From positions 1 through 25,053 of the forward strand of contig CALFPN010000058.1 of the NCBI GenBank assembly GCA_937919015.1: a stretch of 25,053 bases of DNA, given 5' to 3'. Of the stretch, positions 8,770-15,290 are shown one piece after another. The notes under the pieces are model-generated. The model was not told where the DNA came from, did no database searches, and worked only from the letters and a program-made list of their open reading frames with translations. Source of the stretch: an uncultured Clostridia bacterium. GTDB taxonomy: Bacteria > Bacillota > Clostridia > Lachnospirales > Anaerotignaceae. Position 1 is the stretch's first letter, and the number at the start of each line of letters is the position of its first letter. Made by a program: the position numbers and the translations under genes.

Positions 8770-9233
8770 TTTCTACCCTCCAACCTTCTCAGCTGTTTTA
8801 CGAACACCGAATCATCCAGACCTTCGCCAAATTTGCTTCTGTCCAGTGCCTGAACAACAAATTCGCCATTTTCCAGACCTGCTGTATAAGTGCCGGGGGT
8901 CAGTGTGATGGAGTTTGCCAAGGCCACACGCGCCGCTTCACTTTCCAGATCTGTATGGAATGTTACAACACAGGGTTCGATTTCCATTTTGGGAGAGAGA
9001 ATGATCTTGATTACGTCGACATTCGCCTTAAAGATTTCCCATACCAGAACTACAGCATATTTCAGATAGAGAGGAATCTTCTTTGCGAAGCGGATCTCAT
9101 CCTTATAGTTGTAGCCCATATGTTTGGAAATGAACCAGTACAGCCAGCCGCAGATTACTACGCCAAAGAGGAACACTTCCAGTGTCACTCTGCCGTTGAA
9201 GATCATCCACAGCAGTAACAATAAGAAATACAT
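8766..9233 (-). CDS. mrpE: Na+/H+ antiporter subunit E (MrpE/MnhE)
   Basis: 155-residue MnhE-family protein: an N-terminal hydrophobic part (MYFLLLLLWMIFNGRVTLE) with two helices, then a soluble domain containing LANSITLTPGTYTA, the hallmark of the family. I start at the ATG at 9233 because AAGGA lies seven bases upstream. An in-frame TTG at 9254 would put that ribosome binding site inside the coding region. It is the first gene of the operon, about 140 bases from the likely transcription start. Confidence 0.93.
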   Translation of the reverse strand: MYFLLLLLWMIFNGRVTLEVFLFGVVICGWLYWFISKHMGYNYKDEIRFAKKIPLYLKYAVVLVWEIFKANVDVIKIILSPKMEIEPCVVTFHTDLESEAARVALANSITLTPGTYTAGLENGEFVVQALDRSKFGEGLDDSVFVKQLRRLEGRK

Positions 9234-9383
9234 TGAACCATCCTTCCTGCACAAGCATATATTTCCTTTGGCTTAGAAAAATGCTGTCTATGCACAACAA
9301 AACCGAGAGTTATGCTACCAACGAGCCCTTTTTTGTTGAATTTTGCACAGTTTTAGCCACTCTTCTATAGCCTAACACAATAC

Positions 9384-9412
9384 ATTATCAATGAATATGC
9401 AAAAAATGTCAA
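9384..9412 (-). promoter_or_regulatory. Sigma-A type promoter of the Mrp-like operon
   Basis: On the minus strand TTGACA (9412-9407) is followed after 17 bases by GATAAT (9389-9384). The -35 box is perfect and the -10 box differs in one base. Transcription should begin near 9377, leaving a leader of about 140 bases before mrpE. I do not recognise a known riboswitch in that leader (9234-9377). Confidence 0.75.
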
Positions 9413-9607
9413 GATGTTTAGTGCGAAGTCACGATTTATTTCCTAACATTTTCTTAATTTTTCAAATTCTATTGTGCATTTCAATTATAGTTCCAATGTA
9501 TTCCATCACTTTATTCATCATATTACACAAGAAACATCACTTTCTCTTTTTGTACAAAAAAAGAATCTATTAACTTTTATATTGCGCCACCAGTTTTTCC
9601 AAAAAAG

Positions 9608-9633
9608 AAAGACACCCTATCCCGTGTGTCTTT
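9608..9633. terminator. Hairpin with T/A tracts, possible bidirectional terminator
   Basis: AAAGACAC (9608-9615) pairs with GTGTCTTT (9626-9633) across a 10-base loop. On the minus strand the stem is followed by a T-rich run (9601-9607), so it could stop transcripts leaving the IS200 element before they reach the Mrp promoter. The plus-strand tail is short. It resembles the hairpin at the other flank of the element (10381-10415) in its AAAGACAC arm. Confidence 0.5.
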
Positions 9634-9751
9634 TGTCAGAATCAAAACCACTAGTTAAACTAGTGATTTGCACTCGCCCTAGAAGGGCGTAATACCGGCA
9701 CAGCGTCTTAAGACGCATTGAAAGTTCCGCCAACCGCATCACTATCTCTGG

Positions 9752-9776
9752 CAGCCGCTTAAGCGGCTGTCTTTTT
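9752..9776 (+). terminator. Plus-strand terminator at the 3' end of tnpA
   Basis: The 18-base palindrome CAGCCGCTTAAGCGGCTG (9752-9769) is followed on the plus strand by TCTTTTT. Only the plus strand has the T run, so it faces transcription that would run antisense into tnpA, whose stop is at 9782. Confidence 0.55.
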
Positions 9777-9781
9777 ATGCC

Positions 9782-10246
9782 TTATTTTACCTTACCACCC
9801 GTGAACGGGTCGATATACTCTTTAAGCGATATTTGATCTGCCATAATATCTTCTTGTAATTGATTTTTGATATATTCTTTTATTGCTCCTTCATTTCTCC
9901 CTACTGTATCCACATAATACCCTCTACACCAAAAATGCCGATTCCCATATTTATACTTTAAATTTGCATGTCTATCAAAAATCATCAAGGAACTTTTTCC
10001 CTTTAGAAATCCCATAAACTGCGATACACTTATGCTAGGCGGAATTTCTACCAACATATGAATATGATCTGGACACGCTTGTGCTTCAATAATATTTACA
10101 CTTTTCTGCTCACATAATTTTCTCAAAATTGCGCCGATGTCTGCTTTTAATTTTCCGTATACTTCCAATCTTCTGTATTTTGGTGCAAATACAATATGAT
10201 ATTTACATCTCCATTTTGAATGTGATAAACTTTTAATGTCATTCAT
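9782..10246 (-). CDS. tnpA: IS200-type Y1 (HUH) transposase TnpA
   Basis: 154-residue single-strand transposase. The HUH motif HIHMLVEIPP (His61, His63) and the catalytic Tyr125 in IKEYIKNQ are intact, and the N-terminal KWRCKYHIVFAPKYRR is typical of IS200/IS605 TnpA. Length is normal for the family. I use the ATG at 10246 because AAAGGAGG ends eight bases before it. An in-frame ATG at 10294 lies inside the control region and would give a non-family N-terminus. The enzyme excises and inserts single-stranded DNA between hairpin ends. The gene appears complete and is likely functional. Expression seems damped by the anti-ribosome-binding-site repeat listed separately. Confidence 0.93.
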   Translation of the reverse strand: MNDIKSLSHSKWRCKYHIVFAPKYRRLEVYGKLKADIGAILRKLCEQKSVNIIEAQACPDHIHMLVEIPPSISVSQFMGFLKGKSSLMIFDRHANLKYKYGNRHFWCRGYYVDTVGRNEGAIKEYIKNQLQEDIMADQISLKEYIDPFTGGKVK

Positions 10247-10250
10247 AAAT

Positions 10251-10312
10251 AAAACCTCCTTTGATTTTGATTGCGGTTGGGGAACCACTTTCATTATATC
10301 AAAGGAGGTTTT
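10251..10312 (-). promoter_or_regulatory. tnpA control region: internal promoter and RBS-sequestering inverted repeat
   Basis: A perfect 15-bp inverted repeat pairs 10251-10265 with 10298-10312. The proximal arm contains the tnpA ribosome binding site AAAGGAGG (10262-10255, eight bases before ATG). The distal arm overlaps an extended -10 promoter, TGATATAAT (10301-10293), whose transcript should start near 10286-10289. An mRNA from this promoter therefore lacks the distal arm and keeps its ribosome site free, whereas a read-through mRNA from outside folds and hides it. A smaller hairpin, GTGGTT-CCCC-AACCGC, lies in the loop (10288-10273). A 5' stem over the ribosome site is known for IS200. 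The promoter overlap is read from this sequence. Confidence 0.75.
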
Positions 10313-10380
10313 TTTCTGCTGGAAGCATTTTTATTCCACCAGCAGAGCTGGTGGTTTATTCGTGCTTAAGCGCACAACCA

Positions 10381-10415
10381 AAAAAAGACACATCAGAAGA
10401 TGTGCCTTTTTTCAG
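10381..10415 (-). terminator. Intrinsic terminator of the APC permease gene
   Basis: On the minus strand, GGCACATC-TTCT-GATGTGTC is followed by a run of seven T. It lies about 57 bases after the permease stop codon. The plus strand also shows six T after the stem (about 10408-10413), so it may work both ways. Confidence 0.8.
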
Positions 10416-10471
10416 GAAATGATATATATAAAGCAAAACGTTCACAACTTATAAATACGATTTGCAATCAA

Positions 10472-11794
10472 TTATTTTTTCTTAGCGAAAATTGCTCTTA
10501 CAGGCAGACCAATCAACACCAGAATGATACCACCAACAGCAACCTTTGTGGAACCAATGCCTGCCATAAACAGCTGGTTGACCAGAACATAGCCGCCGGA
10601 TACGATAGAGATAATGGGGATGATAGGATACAGAGGTACTTTATATGTACGTTCTACATCGGGAGCCTGTTTTCTATAAACCATTACAGCTGCAAATGTC
10701 AGTGTATAGAATACCCAGCCCACAAATGTACCCAGGTTTGTCAGCAGGTCGAACTGGCCTGTCAGCGCATAAATTGCACCCAGAACACCGATCAGAATGA
10801 TGCAGTTTACAGGAACGCCTGTACCAGAGATTTTAGACAGAGCTTTGCTGCAAGGCAGGTCGCCCTGTTCTGCCATAAAGTATGCTGTACGAGAACCAGC
10901 CAGTGTGAAACCATTGGCAGCACCAAATACAGAAATCATGATACCAACGGAAATCAGTTTCCCGCCCATATCGCCGAAAATTTCCATGGCTACTGCAGAA
11001 GCAGGAGATTCCAAATTCATCATTACGTCAGCAGGCAGTACCCACAGGTAAGCCAGATTGATGATTACATATACAGCCATAATCAGTGCTACACCACCAA
11101 CGATAGCTTTGGGCAAATCTTTGCCGGGGTTTTTCATTTCGCCGGCGATAGCACCAACGTTTGTCCATCCTTCGAAAGCAAACAGTACAGCGATCATCAG
11201 CTGACCCAGAACGGAACCGAAGCTCAGACCTTCTCCCAACATGGGATCGAAAATGGGGTTGCCGGCACCTCTGATGAAACCGAAAATCATGATCAGAACA
11301 ATGGGAACCAGCTTTGCTACTGTAAACAGGGACTGAACAGCACCACCTACTTTAGCACCCATACAGTTCAGAATAATTACCAGAATAATACAAATGTAAG
11401 CTGTAGGTGTACCCAAACCATCACCTACAAACAGTTTTGCCTGATTGGCAAAGGCTACGGACAAAGCTGCTACCAGGCCGGGGTAGAAAATTACTGTCTG
11501 CATCCAGCCACACAGATAACCAACTTTTTCACCGAATACTCTTTTCAGGTATACGGGCATACCGCCGGTTTCCGGCATCAGGATAGCGATTTCTGCAAAT
11601 GTCATAGCAGCACACAAGCACATGATGGATGTTACAATCCAAGCTACGATAGCCAGACCGGGCGCACCGCCTGTTGCTGTGTACATTGCTGTGGGTTTGA
11701 AGAATACACCGGAACCGATAACGCAGCCAACTACTGTAGCCATTGCCGCGCCCATGCCCAGTTCCTTCTTCATTTCTGTTGCGTTGTTACTCAT
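10472..11794 (-). CDS. APC-family amino acid permease, likely glycine/serine-type
   Basis: 440-residue polytopic protein of the amino acid-polyamine-organocation superfamily with about 12 helices. The first helix carries the family substrate-site motif GCVIGSGVFFKP. The following PTAMYTATGGAPG and ETGGMPVYLKRVFGEKVGYLCGW fit the LAT/SteT-like branch (Bacillus SteT is a serine/threonine exchanger). Start ATG at 11794 is preceded by AAGGAGGAAGG. The leader holds a tandem glycine riboswitch and a terminator, so I infer that the substrate is glycine or a metabolically linked amino acid such as serine, alanine or threonine. The permease family does not settle substrate or direction. It is a single-gene unit ending at the 10381-10415 terminator. 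Confidence 0.9.
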   Translation of the reverse strand: MSNNATEMKKELGMGAAMATVVGCVIGSGVFFKPTAMYTATGGAPGLAIVAWIVTSIMCLCAAMTFAEIAILMPETGGMPVYLKRVFGEKVGYLCGWMQTVIFYPGLVAALSVAFANQAKLFVGDGLGTPTAYICIILVIILNCMGAKVGGAVQSLFTVAKLVPIVLIMIFGFIRGAGNPIFDPMLGEGLSFGSVLGQLMIAVLFAFEGWTNVGAIAGEMKNPGKDLPKAIVGGVALIMAVYVIINLAYLWVLPADVMMNLESPASAVAMEIFGDMGGKLISVGIMISVFGAANGFTLAGSRTAYFMAEQGDLPCSKALSKISGTGVPVNCIILIGVLGAIYALTGQFDLLTNLGTFVGWVFYTLTFAAVMVYRKQAPDVERTYKVPLYPIIPIISIVSGGYVLVNQLFMAGIGSTKVAVGGIILVLIGLPVRAIFAKKK

Positions 11795-11852
11795 TTTTTC
11801 CTTCCTCCTTTTTTTGGTTGTTTTACCATAAAACGCCAGCTTTCATGAATAT

Positions 11853-11903
11853 AAAAAGGACATACGGCATAAAAATAATATTTTTTACTCTGCCTATATG
11901 TCC
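11853..11903 (-). terminator. Riboswitch-linked intrinsic terminator
   Basis: Minus-strand arms GGACATATAGGCA (11903-11891) and TGCCGTATGTCC (11869-11858) pair with one bulge, followed by TTTTT. The base of the stem can extend by pairing the AGAG at 11906-11903 with the T run. AGAG is also the 3' strand of aptamer II stem P1, so the two structures compete. Confidence 0.8.
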
Positions 11904-12056
11904 TCTGTATCACAACCTGAAAGCATTACTTCTACGGCGGCTATGGCAAAACCAAGCACTTTCCAGAGTCCCATCCGCAAAAGGTATTTGCACCTGAAAG
12001 TTTCTCAAAAAGACGGCTCTTCTTTTTGATTGCTCCATCGGTTTTCCTCAAAGAAA
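11900..12056 (-). ncRNA. Tandem glycine riboswitch
   Basis: On the minus strand two related aptamers follow each other. Aptamer I (about 12056-11968) has ACCGATGGAGCAA, a long P3 stem (TCAAAAAGA with TCTTTTTGA), CTTTCAGG and GCGGATGGGA. The linker is CTCTGGAAAG (11968-11959). Aptamer II has GCCGTAGAAGTAAT, CTTTCAGG and the closing ACAGAG (11908-11903), which pairs with CTCTG. These blocks and their order match the glycine riboswitch class, although the CCGAAGG core is altered to CCGATGG and CCGTAGA. It lies between a strong promoter and a terminator ahead of an amino acid permease. Competition between P1 of aptamer II and the terminator base suggests that glycine switches the gene on, but this direction is inferred. 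Confidence 0.85.
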
Positions 12057-12133
12057 AAAATGATTGTATGTATGATTGCGAGGAAATCTCCCTTTTACTT
12101 CAACTGGCTCTATGCACTTTTTATTACGGTCTT

Positions 12134-12162
12134 ATTATACTTTGTTGTCAAAATTTTGTCAA
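12134..12162 (-). promoter_or_regulatory. Consensus sigma-A promoter of the permease transcript
   Basis: Minus strand TTGACA (12162-12157), a 17-base spacer and TATAAT (12139-12134): both boxes match the consensus perfectly. Start expected near 12127, about 70 bases before the first riboswitch aptamer. Confidence 0.88.
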
Positions 12163-12289
12163 TAGTTTCGATAAATTTTTTTATTGTGACATTACTAAAT
12201 TTTATTTTTCTTAACATTCTTTTTATATATGACTATTTCTCTGCCCCACTCCATATATTTATCATAAACGCGCCAAAAGGAGGTTTCCC

Positions 12290-13813
12290 ATGAGCCGAAA
12301 AACCATCATCACCGGAACGCTAATCCTAACCGCTGCAAATCTTATTACAAAATGCATGGGCTTTTTCAATCGTGTTTACCTTTCCAATGTCATTGGGTCA
12401 GAAGGCATGGGACTGTATCAGCTGATTCTGCCCATCTACGGGCTAGCATGGAGCATCACTTCAGCGGGATTCACAACTACCATCTCCAGCCTGACAGCAC
12501 AGGAACATATTCGCGGACAAAATGGGAATATCGGACGTATCGTAAAACAATCGGTCTGTCTTTCCCTGGGCATCAGCTTCCTAATCAGTTTCCTTCTGTT
12601 TTTTGGTGCCGAAGAAATCGCTTTCTATATTATGAAGGATAAACGTACGGCTTATCCTCTGCGGCTGCTGGCCTTTGCTGTTCCGTTTATGGCTGCCGGC
12701 TCTTGCTTTCGGGGATTTTTTCTGGGCATGCAGGAAACCTTCATTCCTGCTGTTTCTCAGGTTTTGGAGCAAAGCATCCGCATCTTGACCGTCTATCTTC
12801 TGGCGGGTATCTTCGTTCCCCTCGGGCTTACTTACGCCTGTATGGCTGCAGTGGCCGGTATCTTTCTGGGGGAATTGCTTTCCTGCGGCTTTACAATATG
12901 GAATTATCTGCATTATAAAAAAAGACACCGCTTTATCCGAAAACCTGCACTATCCTCTGCTGCCGCCCTCTCCATGATCCTTTCCATGGCAGTCCCCTTA
13001 TCTGCCTCCCGTATCTCTGCATCATTGCTGGCCACGGTAGAAAATCTTCTGATTCCCAGACAGCTGCAGCTCCATGGGCAAAATACCGTACAGGCCCTTG
13101 CTACATACGGGGAATTGACAGGGATGGCCATGCCCCTGATCCTGCTCCCCTCCGCCTGCCTGATGGCAGCCTCCGTTTCTTTGGTTCCGGAAATTTCCGA
13201 AGCCTGTGCCGTAAAGCAGGACACTCGTATTAGTCGTACGGTTTCCGCTACATTTCTGTTTACTTCCATCATTGGATTTGGCTCTGCTGCACTGTTTGCC
13301 GTTTTCCCGAAAGAAATCTGTTATATCGTTTATAATCGCGCAGCTCTGGGGCAGGTATTATTCCCTCTTGCATTTCTCTGCCCTCTTTTGTATGCCCAAA
13401 CCACGCTGCATGGATTGCTGAACGGACTAGGCGAACAGTTCTTTCTTTTTTGGAACAACATCATTTCCTCTCTCATCAGCATCGCAGTGATTTGGTTTGC
13501 CATGCCTGTATATGGGATCACCGCTTTTCTGGCAGGATGGTTTCTGAGTTTGTTTTTCTCCGTAGCCACCGCCCTCTATCTGCTATGGAAGCGAACAGGC
13601 GCATTTCCTTCTGTTTATAACTGCTTTTTAAAGCCCATGCTGGCAGGAACAGCAGCAGGATTACTGGTCAAATATTTCATACGCATCTCTGAGCCTTCTA
13701 AATTACTGTTCCTCGGTTCACTGGCTGCCATGGGAATTTTATATCTGGCTTTTTTGCTTTTATTGGGTTGTCTTTCCAGAAAAGATATGAAATTGCTTTT
13801 CAACAAAAAATAA
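12290..13813 (+). CDS. MOP-superfamily flippase, SpoVB/polysaccharide-export type
   Basis: 507-residue polytopic protein of the MVF/polysaccharide-synthesis branch (SpoVB, MurJ-like, Wzx). The N-terminus GTLILTAANLITKCMGFFNRVYLSNVIG with GMGLYQLILPIYGLAWSIT is characteristic of SpoVB-like proteins, and about 14 helices are expected. Start ATG follows AAAAGGAGG with a six-base gap. It probably flips lipid-linked cell-wall or polysaccharide precursors. SpoVB acts in spore cortex formation, but paralogues do other jobs and nothing nearby is sporulation-specific. It is a lone gene diverging from the permease leader. No convincing promoter was identified for it in the AT-rich 12163-12280. Transcription likely ends in the folded element at 13813-13948. 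Confidence 0.88.
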   Translation: MSRKTIITGTLILTAANLITKCMGFFNRVYLSNVIGSEGMGLYQLILPIYGLAWSITSAGFTTTISSLTAQEHIRGQNGNIGRIVKQSVCLSLGISFLISFLLFFGAEEIAFYIMKDKRTAYPLRLLAFAVPFMAAGSCFRGFFLGMQETFIPAVSQVLEQSIRILTVYLLAGIFVPLGLTYACMAAVAGIFLGELLSCGFTIWNYLHYKKRHRFIRKPALSSAAALSMILSMAVPLSASRISASLLATVENLLIPRQLQLHGQNTVQALATYGELTGMAMPLILLPSACLMAASVSLVPEISEACAVKQDTRISRTVSATFLFTSIIGFGSAALFAVFPKEICYIVYNRAALGQVLFPLAFLCPLLYAQTTLHGLLNGLGEQFFLFWNNIISSLISIAVIWFAMPVYGITAFLAGWFLSLFFSVATALYLLWKRTGAFPSVYNCFLKPMLAGTAAGLLVKYFIRISEPSKLLFLGSLAAMGILYLAFLLLLGCLSRKDMKLLFNKK

Positions 13814-13948
13814 AGTCAGTCCCAGAGGAGTCATGAGATAAGAAAACAAAAATGTTTTCTTATCTCATGACATCCTCGCAGTGCGGCTTAAGAAATCAAT
13901 ATGACTTAAAAATATGTTTTCTTAAGCCGACACTACAATGACTGACTT
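13813..13948. repeat. Two-armed (three-way junction) inverted-repeat element between convergent genes
   Basis: An outer stem AAGTCAGTC (13813-13821) pairs with GACTGACTT (13940-13948). Inside are two long arms. Arm 1 pairs 13825-13847 with 13854-13877 (23 bp, six-base loop, one bulged A at 13872). Arm 2 pairs 13880-13895 with 13918-13934 (16 bp, one bulged A at 13930, 22-base AT-rich loop). Both bulges are a single A on the 3' side. It starts in the flippase stop codon and ends just before the stop of the next gene, so it may terminate both. It is larger than a normal terminator and could be a small MITE-like repeat. Confidence 0.75.
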
Positions 13949-13955
13949 ATTTTTA

Positions 13956-15236
13956 TTATTTATTTAAATCAACCAAGCCTGCTTCATACAGCTTCTGCAG
14001 AGACATCAGGATACCGGTTTTCGCATGGAACCAGGTCAACCCCCCCTGAAAATATACAGAATAAGGCTCTCTGATAGGGCCATCGGCACTCAGTTCAATA
14101 GAAGACCCCTGAATAAAGGCACCTGCCGCCATGATGACATCACAGGTATAACCGGGCATTGCATAGGGAATGGGTGTTACATAACTGTCAACGGGAGCCG
14201 CCGCCTGAATCCCCTGACAGAATGCTTCCATGGCTTCGCCGCTGCCCAGTTCCACCGCCTGAATGATATCATGACGGGGTTCTGTGCTGTTGGGGATGAC
14301 ACGGAAGCCCAGTTTTTCATAAATATTTGCCGCAAAAACAGCCCCTTTCAAGGCACCTGCTGTGACTGTGGGAGACAAGAAGAAACCCTGATACAGAGAT
14401 CTGTTCAGATCCAGAGAAGCACCCACTTCCTGCCCCAGACCGGGGGCACTCAGACGATATGCGCATCTGTCGATACATTCCTGCTTGCCGCAGATATAGC
14501 CGCCGATGGGGGCCAGACCGCCGCCTGGATTTTTAATCAGGGAACCAACGATCATATCTGCCCCCAGATCGGAAGGTTCAATGACATCAACAAATTCACC
14601 GTAGCAGTTATCTACCATACAAACCACATCTGGTTTAATCTCTTTCACAAAAGCGATCAGTTCCCCGATCTGTTTTACAGAAAAGGTAGGACGCATAGCA
14701 TAGCCTTTGGAACGCTGGATGGTCACCAGTTTTGTTTTTTCATTGATGGCTTTTTTGATATTTTCATAGTCGAATGTACCATCTTCCAGCAGATCCACCT
14801 GTCTGTATGTCACACCGTATTCCATCAGGGAACAGGGAGAAGGCACTGTGCCGATGACTTTTTCCAGTGTATCGTAGGGTTTGCCTACGGGAGAAAGCAG
14901 TTCATCACCGGGCACCAGATTTGCACTCAGGGCAATGGCCAGCGCGTGGGTACCGCATGTGATCTGGGGACGTACCAGTGCCGCTTCTGTGTGGAAGCAT
15001 CTTGCATATACATTTTCCAGTTTGTCACGGCCATTGTCGTTATAACCATAGCCTGTGGAACCGGCAAAGCAAGCACCGTCTACTCTTTCCTCCTGCATGG
15101 CCTTCAGAACTTTCGCCTGATTGTATTCTGCCACTGCATCGATTTTTTCAAAACGTTCTTTCAAATCTTTCAGAATTTCATTGCCAAAGGCTTCCACTTC
15201 AGGGGAAATGCCCAGCATACCATAAATGTTTTCCAT
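13956..15236 (-). CDS. PLP-dependent methionine gamma-lyase / aluminium-resistance family protein (YnbB-like)
   Basis: 426-residue fold-type I PLP enzyme of the family annotated as aluminium resistance protein or methionine gamma-lyase-related (Bacillus YnbB). Seen in sequence: ITCGTHALA for cofactor phosphate and ring contacts near residue 93, Asp209 in CMVDNCYGEF, and the likely Schiff-base Lys235 in GSLIKNPGGG. Length is normal. I start at ATG 15236, six bases after GGAG. An in-frame TTG at 15248 overlaps that site. It begins 54 bases after the topB stop and may share its transcript. The true substrate of this family is not settled; C-S lyase activity is a family-level guess. Confidence 0.88.
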   Translation of the reverse strand: MENIYGMLGISPEVEAFGNEILKDLKERFEKIDAVAEYNQAKVLKAMQEERVDGACFAGSTGYGYNDNGRDKLENVYARCFHTEAALVRPQITCGTHALAIALSANLVPGDELLSPVGKPYDTLEKVIGTVPSPCSLMEYGVTYRQVDLLEDGTFDYENIKKAINEKTKLVTIQRSKGYAMRPTFSVKQIGELIAFVKEIKPDVVCMVDNCYGEFVDVIEPSDLGADMIVGSLIKNPGGGLAPIGGYICGKQECIDRCAYRLSAPGLGQEVGASLDLNRSLYQGFFLSPTVTAGALKGAVFAANIYEKLGFRVIPNSTEPRHDIIQAVELGSGEAMEAFCQGIQAAAPVDSYVTPIPYAMPGYTCDVIMAAGAFIQGSSIELSADGPIREPYSVYFQGGLTWFHAKTGILMSLQKLYEAGLVDLNK

Positions 15237-15290
15237 GTTATTCTCCAATCTATTTCAATGATGTATGTTCACTCACAATATGGAATCATA

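Larger units (their letters stand above)
9638..10380 (-). mobile_element. IS200/IS605-family element, IS200 type (tnpA only)
   Basis: A Y1 transposase gene is flanked on both sides by short perfect hairpins, the substrate form of this family. On the transposase 3' side: CACTAGT-TAA-ACTAGTG (9649-9665), CGCCCT-AGA-AGGGCG (9675-9689), GCGTCTTAAGACGC (9703-9716) and CAGCCGCTTAAGCGGCTG (9752-9769). On the 5' side: CCACCAGC-AGA-GCTGGTGG (10336-10354) and GTGC-TTAAGC-GCAC (10362-10375). There is no tnpB or seRNA-like region. The exact tips cannot be fixed because this family leaves no target duplication, so the boundaries given are estimates. The element sits between the permease terminator and the Mrp promoter and disrupts no gene. 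Confidence 0.85.

Noticed and set aside
9413..9600. Possible small gene in the AT-rich stretch between the Mrp promoter and the IS200 element
   Set aside because: Only a 60-residue low-complexity frame without a ribosome site is present. I see nothing supportable here.
10247..10294. Upstream in-frame ATG (10294) as the tnpA start
   Set aside because: It lies within the control region and has no ribosome site, while AAAGGAGG sits ideally for the ATG at 10246, where family homology begins.
12026..12293. Small plus-strand frames opposite the riboswitch and in front of the flippase
   Set aside because: They overlap the promoter and riboswitch of the opposite strand and have no ribosome site or family resemblance.
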